Assembly (NCBI RefSeq): GCF_014635305.1
Contig: NZ_BMCS01000001.1
Coordinates: forward strand, 1,612,001 to 1,676,000
DNA from: Williamsia phyllosphaerae
Lineage (GTDB): Bacteria > Actinomycetota > Actinomycetes > Mycobacteriales > Mycobacteriaceae
Length of the DNA: 64,000 nucleotides
Reading direction: 5' to 3'
The position numbers were made by a program, and so were the translations under genes. The number at the start of each line of letters is the position of its first letter. Within the stretch, counting starts at the first letter, position 1. Under the pieces are notes generated by a model. That model saw only the letters and a program-made list of their open reading frames with translations. It was not told where the DNA came from and searched no databases. This document shows, piece after piece, positions 41,780 through 52,072 of this stretch.

Positions 41780-41834
41780 GGTGTGCCTCTCGAAGAGGAT
41801 CCGCGCACCGTTGCGTCGGATCGTCATCGGCAGT

Positions 41835-41847
41835 GTCACACGTCACA
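41835..41847 (-). promoter_or_regulatory. Direct repeat upstream of the monooxygenase operon
   Basis: Two GTCACA hexamers (41835-41840 and 41842-41847), read as TGTGAC on the coding strand, occur 7 bp apart, 56 bp upstream of the monooxygenase start. They may be part of an activator site; they are short. Confidence 0.3.
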
Positions 41848-41924
41848 GCGGGCTGGTTCCGGCCTCTCGCGCCGTAGGCGGAATCGGACCAGGATCCGGC
41901 GGGAAACGACAAGCGGGCCGACGG

Positions 41925-42851
41925 TCAGCGACCGGCGTCGCGTACCTCGGTGGGGGTGACTCCGAAGGCCGTGCGGAACGTGCGCGAGAAGTATGCGGGC
42001 GAGGAGAATCCGCACTCGGCAGCAACATCGGTGATGGCAGGACGCCGGCCGTCGACCTGTGACAGCAGGCGGTGGGCCCGGTCGAGTCGACGACGCAGGA
42101 CGTATGCCGAGACCGATGTGTCGTGCGCGGCGAACAGTCTCGACACCTGGCGGGTGCTGACGCCGACGGCCGCGGCGATGTCGGAGGCGGAGAGCAGCGG
42201 GTCGTGTGCGGAGCGGGCCACGACGACCTCGATCTCCGCCCACACGGCGGTGTCGGCGCGGCGGTTCCCGTCGAGCACCGACCGGACGAGGTCGAGGATC
42301 TCGGATTCCGAGGGCGCACCGTCGTCGACCAACGATCGGGTCACCGCTCGCGCCAGTGCCCCACCGCGGAGATCCGCCGACGGCCCGGTGCCGAACTCGA
42401 GCACCGTCGGTCCGCCGACGTCGTCACGCCCGGTGAGGTCACGGGCGACCGTGCGCGGGACCTTCACGACCAGTTCGGTCAGACCACTCGAGAAGCCACG
42501 CATGAAGGGCTTGTCGGCGTCGGCGACGACCAGGTGTCCGGGGTCGACCAGGAACGCGCCGCCCGTGTGGTGGAAGAACCCGCTGCCCGCGAGCACGAGG
42601 TAGATGACCACGGCGTCGGCCGGGTTCGCCGACACTGCCGACGATGTGCGCTCGACGACGTGCGCCGACCCCTCCACGCGGCCGAGCTGTACCGATGGCA
42701 TCGTCCGGGTGATCTCGGTGGCGTCGAGCCGGGCGCCGTCGAGCGTCGTGCACCGCAGCCCGATCAGCTGTGCCGCGTTGTGCCGCTCCCACTCCGCCAC
42801 GCGATCACCGACCGGGAGGTCGGCGGTGGAGAACGCGGTCAGCGACGTCAT
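41925..42851 (-). CDS. AraC family transcriptional regulator
   Basis: A 308-residue regulator. The N-terminal ligand domain (about 1-200) resembles the AraC_binding_2 type seen with aromatic catabolic genes (DLPVGDRVAEWERHN). The C-terminal double HTH has SASDIAAAVGVSTRQVSRLF (first helices) and ITDVAAECGFSSPAYFSRTF (second). I start at the ATG at 42851; a GTG at 42890 is an alternative. It lies directly upstream of the monooxygenase-MAR-dioxygenase operon on the same strand and is its probable activator. Confidence 0.87.
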   Translation of the reverse strand: MTSLTAFSTADLPVGDRVAEWERHNAAQLIGLRCTTLDGARLDATEITRTMPSVQLGRVEGSAHVVERTSSAVSANPADAVVIYLVLAGSGFFHHTGGAFLVDPGHLVVADADKPFMRGFSSGLTELVVKVPRTVARDLTGRDDVGGPTVLEFGTGPSADLRGGALARAVTRSLVDDGAPSESEILDLVRSVLDGNRRADTAVWAEIEVVVARSAHDPLLSASDIAAAVGVSTRQVSRLFAAHDTSVSAYVLRRRLDRAHRLLSQVDGRRPAITDVAAECGFSSPAYFSRTFRTAFGVTPTEVRDAGR

Positions 42852-42912
42852 GGGTTCACAGTCGCCCCGGTTCTCCACCGCGTCAAGCACATGAGGGTGC
42901 CCGGGCGATGAG

Positions 42913-43737
42913 CTACGACCGGAAGAACTCGAGCAGGTCGTTGTTGATCGTCTCGGCCTCGGTGGTCGGCATCCCGTGCGGGAAACCGGGGTAGATCTTC
43001 AGAGTCGAGTTGGGCAGCAGCTCCGCCGAGCGCACGCCGGCGTTCTCATACGGAACCACCTGGTCGTCGTCTCCGTGCATGACCAGGGTGGGGATGGTGA
43101 TCCCGGCGAGGTCGTCGCTGAAGTCGGTCTGCGAGAACGCGACCACGCCGTCGTAGTGCGCCTTGGCCCCGCCGATCATCCCCTGGCGCCACCAGTTGGC
43201 GATGACACCCTCCGACGGGGTCGCGCCGGGGCGGTTGTAGCCGTAGAAGGGGCCCTCGGCGAACGTGCGGAAGAAGTCGGCGCGGCGGGTCGCGACCTGG
43301 ACCTGGATGTCGTCGAAGACCTCCTTGGGCACGCCGCCCGGGTTGGCCTCGGTCTTGACCATGAGCGGCGGCACCGAACTGATCAGCACAGCTTTGGCAG
43401 CGCGATCCATGCCGTGACGGGCGAGGTAGCGGGCGACCTCACCGCCGCCGGTGGAGTGGCCGACGTGGATCGCGTCGGTGAGGTCGAGATGGTTGACGAC
43501 GGCCGCGAGATCGTCGGCGTAGTGGTCCATGTCGTGTCCGGAGTCGACCTGCTCGGACCGGCCGTGGCCCCGTCGGTCGTGCGCCACCACCCGGTACCCC
43601 TTGTCGAGGAAGAACATCAGCTGCCCGTCCCAGTCGTCCGACGACAGGGGCCAACCGTGGCTGAAGACGATGGGCTGCCCTGTGCCCCAGTCCTTGTAGA
43701 AGATCTCGACTCCGTCGGTGGTGACGACACTGGGCAT
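42913..43737 (-). CDS. Alpha/beta hydrolase, non-haem chloroperoxidase-like
   Basis: A 274-residue Ser hydrolase. FSHGWPLSSDDWDGQ begins the oxyanion region, the nucleophile Ser lies in VGHSTGGGEVARY, Asp in MHGDDDQVVP and His in YPGFPHGMP. These match the cofactor-free haloperoxidase/esterase branch. An excellent AGGAGG ribosome-binding site fixes the ATG at 43737. Physiologically such proteins are usually esterases or lactonases; perhydrolase activity is a side reaction. A direct repeat at 43869-43899 lies in its upstream region. Confidence 0.88.
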   Translation of the reverse strand: MPSVVTTDGVEIFYKDWGTGQPIVFSHGWPLSSDDWDGQLMFFLDKGYRVVAHDRRGHGRSEQVDSGHDMDHYADDLAAVVNHLDLTDAIHVGHSTGGGEVARYLARHGMDRAAKAVLISSVPPLMVKTEANPGGVPKEVFDDIQVQVATRRADFFRTFAEGPFYGYNRPGATPSEGVIANWWRQGMIGGAKAHYDGVVAFSQTDFSDDLAGITIPTLVMHGDDDQVVPYENAGVRSAELLPNSTLKIYPGFPHGMPTTEAETINNDLLEFFRS

Positions 43738-44388
<651 letters not shown>

Positions 44389-44564
44389 GCATCGGTGATG
44401 TGTTCGCGCCAGTCCCTTGCCGGACGTGCGGGGCCGGGCTATGACGCCGCCCTGCGGGCCGATTCCATCGAGATGGAGCCGTCTCGTGCGAGTCGTCCGC
44501 TCGTGGTTCACCGGTTCGGCAACGCGGTCGCCGGGTGCGTCGTCGTGAGCCGCTCCTGACGTGT

Positions 44565-45392
44565 TCAGCCGTCCGAAGAGCGCAGCGTCGACCGGAGCAG
44601 GGCCAGGACCTCATGTCGGACCGGGTCGGTGATCCGCTCGCTTGTCGCTGCATAGAGATCGATGTCGGGTATGCGGGGCAGTCCGCGGACGGTGCGCAGA
44701 CCGTCGGGCGTCGGACCGATTCGGGGGAGTGGTGTCATTCCCACCCCGTCCCTCGCCGCGCCGATGACCGACGTGTGGTTGACGCACTCCGTCGCGACGC
44801 GGTGTGGCCGTCCGCCCAGTGAGGCAACGGCCTGGTGGCGGATCGCACACGGCGCCGCGAACAACACGAGGTCCTCACGGGGAACGTCGTCGACGGCGAA
44901 CCACCGCAACGGGATCGGGGCCACTCGAACACTTCCCCGGGCGGGCCGGGTCAACATCATTGCGACGTCGGCCCGGTCGTCGTGGACGAGGTCGCGAACG
45001 TGAGCGCTGCGGGTCAGACGCAATCGCACGGCACGGTCGGGGAGTCGTTCGTGCAGGAGGGACACCACGGTCGGGACGAGGAACTCGGCGGCGTGTTCGG
45101 TTGCCGCCACCAGGATCTCGTTGTCGGCGAGTGGTGTGAGGGTGTGCACGGCGTCATCGTGCTGTTGGACTATGTCGCGAGCTCGGATCGAGAGCTCCTC
45201 ACCGTCGCTGGTCAGCGAGATCCCGCGCCCCTGAGGAATCACGAGGCGACAGCCCAGTTCCCGCTCGAGCCTGCGGATGTGTCCGGTCACCGCGGACGGT
45301 GACAGGTGCAGGGTGTCGGCGGCGCGCCGAACGCCCGAGAAGGCGACGACAGCGGCAAAACTGCGCAGCGGGGTGATGTCGAGGGTGGGCAC
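44565..45392 (-). CDS. LysR family transcriptional regulator
   Basis: A 275-residue LysR protein with winged HTH (GVRRAADTLHLSPSAVTGHI) and effector domain. It starts at GTG with no clear ribosome-binding site. It is slightly short for the family because the C-terminal effector lobe is trimmed. It is divergent from the EamA transporter/amidase operon, and a T-N11-A palindrome lies between them. Confidence 0.88.
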   Translation of the reverse strand: MPTLDITPLRSFAAVVAFSGVRRAADTLHLSPSAVTGHIRRLERELGCRLVIPQGRGISLTSDGEELSIRARDIVQQHDDAVHTLTPLADNEILVAATEHAAEFLVPTVVSLLHERLPDRAVRLRLTRSAHVRDLVHDDRADVAMMLTRPARGSVRVAPIPLRWFAVDDVPREDLVLFAAPCAIRHQAVASLGGRPHRVATECVNHTSVIGAARDGVGMTPLPRIGPTPDGLRTVRGLPRIPDIDLYAATSERITDPVRHEVLALLRSTLRSSDG

Positions 45393-45411
45393 GCCCCGAT
45401 TGTGCCCGACC

Positions 45412-45428
45412 GTTCACGATCGGTGAAC
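45412..45428. promoter_or_regulatory. LysR-type T-N11-A palindrome
   Basis: GTTCAC-GATCG-GTGAAC is a perfect 6+6 inverted repeat whose inner bases form the classical T-N11-A LysR box. It lies 20 bp from the LysR GTG and 41 bp from the EamA ATG. Confidence 0.6.
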
Positions 45429-45468
45429 AGTGTTGGAGTGATGGCATCGGTGGGCGCACGGTCGAGTC

Positions 45469-46401
45469 ATGCCCCAACGATCCCTGTCCCCGCGCCTGGC
45501 CGCGCCGACGGTGCTGCTCTACGCGGCCGGCTATCCGATCGGCGCAGCCGCGGTCGCGGTGATGTCACCCTTTCTCGTCATCGCGCTCCGGTTCGCGGCG
45601 TCGGCCGCGTTGCTGTGGGCGATCGTCTCGATCCGTCGACCGACGTGGCCCTCACGTCGCACGGTCGGTCATGCCGCCGTCGCGGGTCTCATGACACAGG
45701 GCGTGCAGTTCCTGGGGTTGTACTGGGCGCTCGCGCACGGGGTGCCCTCCGGTCTCGGCGCACTCGTCATCGCGCTCAACCCGGTAGTCACGGCCGGGGT
45801 GATGGCAGTGTCGCTCGGTCACCGTGAATCCCGGCAGGGGATGCTCGCGCTCGTCCTGGCCGCGGTCGCAGTGGTGCTGGCGTGCGCCCCGAAGATCGCC
45901 GCCGATCACGATGTGGGCGTGGGCATCGCAGCGGTGCTGCTGGCGATGGTCGGCCTGTCCGTCGGCGGCGTGTACCAGGGCCGCTTCTGTGCGGACATGG
46001 ACGTGTGGTTGGTGACCGCAGTCGGTCTCACGGCCTCGACCCCGGTCGCCGCGGTGTTCGCGATGGCATCACCGGACCACGTCACCGACCTTCCCCGGGC
46101 GCTGGTGCTCCTCGTCCTGATGGTCGTGTTCAGTTCGGTCGGTGCCACGACCCTGTACTCCGCGTGCATCAAGACTGCCGGGGCACGCGCCGCATCGATC
46201 CTGTTCGCCGTCATTCCTGCAGCCGCGTCGGTGATGGCGTGGTTCGCGCTCGGAGAGGCGCTATCGCCGCTCTCGGTGGCCGGGCTGGCCGTCGGCGCCG
46301 GCGCATGTCTGGTGCAGTCCCGGTCGTCGCCTCCGGCGCCCACATCCCGCTCGACGACCCACAACTCATCGACAACCAGTGAGGACCACATCCATGAATG
46401 A
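45469..46401 (+). CDS. EamA/DMT family transporter
   Basis: A 310-residue, 10-segment drug/metabolite transporter with two EamA repeats; PFLVIALRFAASAALLWAIV and the GLGALVIALNPVVTAGVMAV segment mark the first, VGATTLYSACIKTAGARAAS the second (each shown in part). Members export amino acids and other metabolites. It overlaps the amidase gene by 8 bp and is divergent from the LysR regulator that probably controls it. Confidence 0.88.
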   Translation: MPQRSLSPRLAAPTVLLYAAGYPIGAAAVAVMSPFLVIALRFAASAALLWAIVSIRRPTWPSRRTVGHAAVAGLMTQGVQFLGLYWALAHGVPSGLGALVIALNPVVTAGVMAVSLGHRESRQGMLALVLAAVAVVLACAPKIAADHDVGVGIAAVLLAMVGLSVGGVYQGRFCADMDVWLVTAVGLTASTPVAAVFAMASPDHVTDLPRALVLLVLMVVFSSVGATTLYSACIKTAGARAASILFAVIPAAASVMAWFALGEALSPLSVAGLAVGAGACLVQSRSSPPAPTSRSTTHNSSTTSEDHIHE

Positions 46402-47794
46402 CGCCCTGATCTTCCGCGACGCCACCGATCTCGCCGAGCTCATCCGAACGCGGCGTGTCTCCGTGGTGGAGGTCGTGCAGGCGCATCTCGATCGAATCGA
46501 CGCGGTCGACCCGGCGATCAACGCCGTGGTGACCGTGAACGAGAACGCCCTTTCGGCAGCGCGCGCTGCCGATGCTGATCTCGCGGCCGGACACGACGTC
46601 GGGCCGCTGCACGGTGTGCCGTTCACCGTCAAGGACTCCATCGACACCGCCGGTGTGATGACGCAACGCGGATCTCCGATCTTCGCCGGCCGGACACCGG
46701 ACACCGACGCGACGAGCGTCGCGAGGATGAGGGCGGCCGGGGGAATCCTGTTGGCAAAGACCAACCTCCCGGAGTTCTCGTATTCCACCGAGAGCGACAA
46801 CCTGCTGACGGGGCGGACGAACAACCCGTGGAACCTCGACCGCACACCCGGCGGATCGAGTGGCGGGGAGTCCGCGGCGATCGCGGCGGGCATGAGTCCG
46901 CTCGGCCTGGGCACCGACCTCGCGATCTCGGTGCGGGGCCCCGCCGCGCAAACGGGGATCACCGCACTCAAACCGACGCACGGTCGGATCCCGATGACCG
47001 GGGTCTGGCCGCGGGTGCCCCGACGGGACTGGCACGTCGGCCCCATGGCGCACACCGTTCGCGACCTGGCCCTGGCGTACTCGGTGATGAGTGGACCCGA
47101 TGGCCACGACGCGTTCGCTGACACCCCGGCACGGTTCGACACCGGCATCGGTACCGGCGACGGACGTCAGCTGAGAGTCGGATGGTTCACCGACTCGGGG
47201 CTGGGACCGGTCGACCCTGAGGTCGCGGCGACCGTGCGCAGCGCGGCGTTGGCGCTGCGCGAGAGCGGCGCTCATGTCGAGCCGGTCACCATCGAAGCCC
47301 TCCAACGGGACAACCCGCTGTACTGGTTCGACAAGCAGCACGTCATGGAGCTCAAACCGGCCATGGCCGAGGTCGTCTCGGGGCACGAGCACGAGATGTT
47401 CACCATGTCGCGCGGGATGCTGGCGACACCCGACACGGCGATCGAGGACTACGTCGCCGCGGAGCAGGCCTTCGAGCGTATTCGCGACGGGTACAGCGAG
47501 TACTTCACGCGATTCGACGCCGTGCTGCTGCCGGTCCTGCCCGTTCCCGCGCATCGACACGGTGCCTCGTATCTCGTCGTCGACGGCCAGACCGTCGACG
47601 CCACCCATGTCCAGAGCTACACGGTGCAGTTCAACATCACGGGGATGCCTGCGCTGTCGATGCGGTTCGGGACCAGCTCGGACGGCCTGCCCATCGGCGT
47701 GCAGATCGCTGCCGCTCGGCACGCCGAGAGCACCGTGCTGACCGTGGCCGCGCTACTCGAGAGCCTCAGTCCGGTCCGGGGGCTGCACCCGTAG
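46394..47794 (+). CDS. Amidase signature family protein
   Basis: A 466-residue amidase. Lys of the Ser-cisSer-Lys triad lies in PFTVKDSIDTAG and the cis-Ser in the TPGGSSGGESA motif. The nucleophile Ser region reads GTDLAISVRGPAAQTG, where most members have D-x-GGSIRxPA; Ser and Arg are kept but the two Gly residues are Ala and Ile. It hydrolyses an amide or ester. GAGGA precedes the ATG. Coupling to an exporter suggests processing and removal of one compound. Confidence 0.87.
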   Translation: MNDALIFRDATDLAELIRTRRVSVVEVVQAHLDRIDAVDPAINAVVTVNENALSAARAADADLAAGHDVGPLHGVPFTVKDSIDTAGVMTQRGSPIFAGRTPDTDATSVARMRAAGGILLAKTNLPEFSYSTESDNLLTGRTNNPWNLDRTPGGSSGGESAAIAAGMSPLGLGTDLAISVRGPAAQTGITALKPTHGRIPMTGVWPRVPRRDWHVGPMAHTVRDLALAYSVMSGPDGHDAFADTPARFDTGIGTGDGRQLRVGWFTDSGLGPVDPEVAATVRSAALALRESGAHVEPVTIEALQRDNPLYWFDKQHVMELKPAMAEVVSGHEHEMFTMSRGMLATPDTAIEDYVAAEQAFERIRDGYSEYFTRFDAVLLPVLPVPAHRHGASYLVVDGQTVDATHVQSYTVQFNITGMPALSMRFGTSSDGLPIGVQIAAARHAESTVLTVAALLESLSPVRGLHP

Positions 47795-47795
47795 A

Positions 47796-48830
47796 TCAGT
47801 TGCCCGGCAGCACTTTGTTGACCACGTTCGAGATCTTTGTGCGGATGGGGGTGTCGCTCCCGCCGCCGGCCCAGTCGGGATCGTGCGGCATGGGGCCGAT
47901 CGGATCGGCCTCAGCGGGATCGGCTGCCGGTTCGGCCAGGGCTCGGGTGATCGCGTCCTCGGTCGTGGTCAGGGTGTAATCGGCAGGGAGGAGCGTCCCT
48001 AGGAAAGACGTTGAGTGGCAGACCATGTCGTGGTGCAGGCTCTCGACGAGAGCGGTGACCGTCGACGACGGGACGTCGGTGAGGGCGGCGACCATCTCGC
48101 CGACGAGCGCCGTGGGCAGCAACGGAACGCTCACCTGCGGACGGGTGATCCCGGCGATCGTGGTGTACGTGTCGAGAAGGTCCGAGTACGCCATGGTCTG
48201 CGCGCCGCCGATGTCGTAATGCCCACCGGGGACCTTCGTGTCGAGGGCTCCCGCGAGAGCGTCCAGCACGTCGGTGACGGCGATGGGCTGGACCTGGGAG
48301 TCCATCCAGCTGGGAACGGTCTGGACGGGTAGGCGCTCACTGACCTGGCGGATGAGTTCGAACGACGTCGACCCGCTGCCGAGGATGATCGCGGCACGGA
48401 GTGCGACGGCCGTCGCGGAGGACCCTTCGAGGATCTTCTCGACCTCCAGGCGCGACGAGATGTGCTCGGAGAGGTCGTCGGACTCGACGTCGGGGACGAT
48501 GCCGGTCAGATAGACGACCTTGGGGATGCCGTGCTGATCGATCGCGGCGGTCATGTTCTCTGCGGCCGTGCGATCCGTCTCGGCGAAGTCGTCACCGTCC
48601 CCCATGCCGTGGATCAGATAGAACACGGCGTCGATGCCCTCGGTGGCCTCTCGCACCTGGTCGGCGTCGAGAACATCCATCGTCACGGAGTTCACCCGAT
48701 CTGCCCACCACGCGGTGATGGTGGATTCGGGGCTGCTCGTGGTGACGCGGATGTCGTGTCCGTCGGCGAGCAGGCGCGGGACCAGACGACCGCCGACGTA
48801 ACCGGATGCACCGGTGACCAACACCTTCAT
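47796..48830 (-). CDS. NAD(P)-binding atypical SDR (NmrA/HSCARG-like) protein
   Basis: A 344-residue extended/atypical short-chain dehydrogenase-like protein with TGASGYVGGRLVPRLL at the N-terminus. It lacks the classical YxxxK pair in the usual place, as is common in NmrA-like proteins and mycobacterial relatives that act in sensing, isomerisation or quinone metabolism. The tail of about 40 residues is Pro- and Ala-rich. GAGGAG precedes the ATG. It converges with the amidase gene, 1 bp between the stops. Confidence 0.82.
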   Translation of the reverse strand: MKVLVTGASGYVGGRLVPRLLADGHDIRVTTSSPESTITAWWADRVNSVTMDVLDADQVREATEGIDAVFYLIHGMGDGDDFAETDRTAAENMTAAIDQHGIPKVVYLTGIVPDVESDDLSEHISSRLEVEKILEGSSATAVALRAAIILGSGSTSFELIRQVSERLPVQTVPSWMDSQVQPIAVTDVLDALAGALDTKVPGGHYDIGGAQTMAYSDLLDTYTTIAGITRPQVSVPLLPTALVGEMVAALTDVPSSTVTALVESLHHDMVCHSTSFLGTLLPADYTLTTTEDAITRALAEPAADPAEADPIGPMPHDPDWAGGGSDTPIRTKISNVVNKVLPGN

Positions 48831-48923
48831 GGGACTCCTCGCGTTCGATCGCGCCGTGGCGGCCCGACCTTTCGAGTCTGCCCTGTTTGCGCCGCGGCGG
48901 TGGTGAGCGATCGGTCTCGTTGT

Positions 48924-49793
48924 CTATGGACCGTCCGTCGGAGTCGGCGAGACGCGTATCGTCTGCGAGCCGATGACCGAGAGCAGTTGCAGTTTCTCGT
49001 GGGACTCGGTGCCGGGGGTGGCCGTGTACACCAGCAGGTGGTGCGACTGCGCCGGGTCGAGCAGGGTCTGACAGGTGAGCTCCAGCGTGCCGAGTTCCGG
49101 ATGCACGAACCGTTTCGTCTCGGTGGGGCGGACGCCCACCTCGTGGGTGTTCCACGTCCGACGGAACTCGTCGCTCTCCTCGAGCAGCAGCTCCGCGAGG
49201 TGGGCGGCTCGTGAACCGGACCCGCGCATCGTCACCATCTCGCGGAGACCGGACACCCACATCCGGGTGAGGAAGGCGTGATCGTCGGGGTGGTAGATCA
49301 AGCGGCTGTCGGGGTCGGTGAACCACCGGTAGCCGATGCTGCGGGCGTTTCCGCTGTACCGCGTGAGGTCGCCGACGAGCGCCACACCGAGGTCGGTCTG
49401 GCGCAGGGTCTCGCCCAGCTCGGAGACGATCTCGGCGGGAGTGTCCTGCAGGCGGTCGAGGATGCGCATGAGCCCGGGGCTGACGTGGTCGCCGACCGTT
49501 CCCTGCGTGGGCGGCTGGTGTCCGGCGAGACGGAACAGGTGGTCGCGCTCCACGCGAGACAGGTGCAGCCCCTGCGCGATCGAGGCGATCATCTGGCCGG
49601 ACGGTTGCGGGCCGCGCGCGCGCTCGAGGCGGGAGTAGTAGTCGGTCGACATGTGACACAACGCCGCGACCTCCTCCCGGCGCAGCCCACTCGTCCGGCG
49701 GCGTTGCCCGCGCGGGATGCCCACGTCCTCGGGTTGCAGGGCCTCGCGGCGGAGTCGGAGGAACTCGGCGAGCCCATCTCGGTCGATCGTCAT
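48924..49793 (-). CDS. XRE-type HTH regulator with MmyB-like ligand domain
   Basis: A 289-residue regulator. Its N-terminal HTH (about residues 20-80) has GLRREEVAALCHMSTDYYSR and the C-terminal about 180 residues resemble the MmyB/PAS-like ligand-binding domain of actinobacterial XRE regulators. I start at the ATG at 49793, preceded by GAGGAGG. It is divergent from the SDR at 49980, which members of this class commonly repress. Confidence 0.88.
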   Translation of the reverse strand: MTIDRDGLAEFLRLRREALQPEDVGIPRGQRRRTSGLRREEVAALCHMSTDYYSRLERARGPQPSGQMIASIAQGLHLSRVERDHLFRLAGHQPPTQGTVGDHVSPGLMRILDRLQDTPAEIVSELGETLRQTDLGVALVGDLTRYSGNARSIGYRWFTDPDSRLIYHPDDHAFLTRMWVSGLREMVTMRGSGSRAAHLAELLLEESDEFRRTWNTHEVGVRPTETKRFVHPELGTLELTCQTLLDPAQSHHLLVYTATPGTESHEKLQLLSVIGSQTIRVSPTPTDGP

Positions 49794-49979
49794 CGGTGCC
49801 TCCTCGAGGGTCACCTCACTTCCTACCGTCCGCGCCCAGCCAGAGCCACGGCCTGCTGATCCCCCTCATGGCGGCATGTACCCCTGCCTGGTCTCCGCCA
49901 ACAGTGGATCGTCAGGCCCTGCCTGTCGCCGTGTGCACGGGTCACTGTGGAGAGCACCCGACGAACCCCAGGAGTGACC

Positions 49980-50924
49980 ATGGCACGCACACAGATCGAC
50001 ATCGACGTCCCCGACCTGTCCGGACAACGCGCCGTCGTCACCGGCGCGAGCGACGGGATCGGGCTGGTGGTCGCGACCCGACTGGCCGCAGCGGGCGCCG
50101 AGGTCATCGTGCCCGTCCGCAACAGGGCGAAAGGAGACGCGGCGGTGGCCGCCATCGCAGAAGCAGTGCCCGATGCCCGTGTGTCGCTCCGCGATCTCGA
50201 TCTGTCGTCGCTGGACTCGGTCGCTGCGCTGGCCGCGACGCTCGTCGAGGAGGGCACGCCCATCGACATCCTGATCAACAACGCCGGTGTCATGACCCCA
50301 CCCGACCGGCAGGTCACCTCCGACGGATTCGAGTTGCAGTTCGGCACGAACCACCTGGGGCACTTCGCGCTGGTGGCGCATCTGCTGCCGCTGTTGCGCG
50401 CCGGGCGGGCACGCGTGGTCTCGCAGATCAGTGTCGCGGCGAACAGCGGTGCCATAAACGACGACGACCTCAACTGGGAACGCTCCTACGACGGGATGCG
50501 CGCCTACAGTCAGTCGAAGATCGCGATGGGGATGTTCGGACTCGAGCTCGACCGCCGCAGCACCGCCGGCGGGTGGGGCCTCACCAGCATCCTGTCGCAC
50601 CCCGGGGTCGCACCCACCAATCTCCTCGCCGCCCGCCCCGAGCTCGACCGTGACCGGGACACCCTGAGCCGCAGAGTGATCCGGCAGCTCTCGGCGCGCC
50701 GAATCCTCGTCGGCACCGTCGAGTCCGCGGCACTACCCGCGCTGTTGGCCGCCACCTCACCAGATGCCCAGGGCGGCGTGTTCTACGGTCCCGGCGGCCT
50801 GGGTCATCTGGGTGGTCGGCCCGGACGGCAGAAGCTGTACCCGCGTCTCACCGATGCCGACCAGGCCGCCCGGACCTGGCGGAGGTCCGAGGAGCTGACG
50901 CGGGTCGGCTTCCCTCAGGTCTGA
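49980..50924 (+). CDS. SDR family oxidoreductase
   Basis: A 314-residue classical short-chain dehydrogenase of the retinol/light-dependent-protochlorophyllide-like branch. Cofactor motif [17 protein letters not shown], catalytic Ser in QISVAANS and Tyr-Lys in YSQSKIAMG. It reduces or oxidises a carbonyl or alcohol with NADP(H); the substrate is unknown. The ATG at 49980 follows AGGAGTG. It is divergent from the XRE regulator. Confidence 0.9.
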   Translation: MARTQIDIDVPDLSGQRAVVTGASDGIGLVVATRLAAAGAEVIVPVRNRAKGDAAVAAIAEAVPDARVSLRDLDLSSLDSVAALAATLVEEGTPIDILINNAGVMTPPDRQVTSDGFELQFGTNHLGHFALVAHLLPLLRAGRARVVSQISVAANSGAINDDDLNWERSYDGMRAYSQSKIAMGMFGLELDRRSTAGGWGLTSILSHPGVAPTNLLAARPELDRDRDTLSRRVIRQLSARRILVGTVESAALPALLAATSPDAQGGVFYGPGGLGHLGGRPGRQKLYPRLTDADQAARTWRRSEELTRVGFPQV

Positions 50925-50994
50925 CTTCGGGCGTCGTGTCCGATATGTTTCGTGCCTGAGGGGCCGACCACCACGACACGGAGATCTATCGCCG

Positions 50995-52065
50995 ATGGCT
51001 GCACTGAACGATGCGACCGACTCGGTCGACCACGTCGCGTCGACGGTGTTGATCGTCAGCGACCCGGGGATCGTGTCCCGCCGCGTCGCCGCGATCCTTC
51101 CCACACTCGAGCCGGAGCTGACCCGGCTGTTGGGTCGGCCGGTGTCGGTGATCCAGAGCGTGCACCTGGTTCGTCTGCGGCCCGACGACACCATCGACTA
51201 CGTGCGGGCCCGCACCGCGGCGCCCGGTCCCGACCCGCACGCGATCGTGGTGGTCACCGAGATCCCGCGCTACACACCCAGACAACCCCTCATCTCCGAG
51301 GTGTTCGTCGACGCGCGGCTCGCGGTCATCTCGAACCCGACCCTGGGTGCGTGGGCAACCAGGCGACGTCTGCGTATCGCGCTGACCCAGTCCGCTCGCA
51401 TGCTGTGTGAGGCCACCTCCGGCGACGAACGCAGGCCGGTCCCGTTCCGGGGCAGCCGGTGGAAGACTCCGGGTTCCGGTCCGACGCAGCTCTACGCTCT
51501 GACGGTGTTCTCCTGGCTGCGAACGGTTCTGGGCATGATCTCGACGAACGAGCCGTTGAAGACGGCCCCCCGGTTGTCGAGTGCACTGGCCGCGGCAGCG
51601 GCAGCAGGAGCGTTCGGCATCTTCTACAACTCGATCTGGCAGATGGCGTCGTACCTGCCGTCGTGGCGGCTGTTGCTGTTCACGTTCCTGGCCATCGTCA
51701 TCCTGATGGGGTGGTTGGTGTTGAGCAACGGTCTGTGGGACCGGACCGCCCAAACCCGGTACGCCCAGGTCACTTTCCTGTACAACATGTCGACCCTGGC
51801 CACCCTGTTCGTCTGTGTGCTCACGCTGTACGTGACCCTGTTCGTGGCCATCCTCCTCGGCGGCACAGCGCTGATCGACCCGCAGTTCATGGAGCTGATA
51901 CTCGGTCGGCCGGTCGGCTTCTCCGACTACGTCAACCTGGCGTGGCTCAGCTCGACCATGGGGGTGGTCGCCGGTGGAGTCGGCTCCAGCTTCGACTCCG
52001 AGACCGACCTACGCCGTCTGACCCACGGCCGTCGTGAGCGTGAACGGTTCGATCTCGAGGGATGA
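50995..52065 (+). CDS. Hypothetical membrane protein, two-domain
   Basis: A 356-residue protein. The first about 170 residues are soluble (TVLIVSDPGIVSRRVAAIL, then a VVVTEIPRY segment), with alternating strands and helices; the C-terminal half has four hydrophobic segments (about 200-320) and a short Arg-rich tail. I do not recognise a named family; similar proteins are seen in Mycobacteriales. GGAGAT precedes the ATG. It converges with the serine protease operon. Confidence 0.75.
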   Translation: MAALNDATDSVDHVASTVLIVSDPGIVSRRVAAILPTLEPELTRLLGRPVSVIQSVHLVRLRPDDTIDYVRARTAAPGPDPHAIVVVTEIPRYTPRQPLISEVFVDARLAVISNPTLGAWATRRRLRIALTQSARMLCEATSGDERRPVPFRGSRWKTPGSGPTQLYALTVFSWLRTVLGMISTNEPLKTAPRLSSALAAAAAAGAFGIFYNSIWQMASYLPSWRLLLFTFLAIVILMGWLVLSNGLWDRTAQTRYAQVTFLYNMSTLATLFVCVLTLYVTLFVAILLGGTALIDPQFMELILGRPVGFSDYVNLAWLSSTMGVVAGGVGSSFDSETDLRRLTHGRRERERFDLEG

Positions 52066-52072
52066 GGTCGGC

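Noticed and set aside
44389-44564. Possible short gene after the PII gene
   Set aside because: The 176-bp stretch has no frame with both a start signal and protein-like composition; it is left as intergenic.
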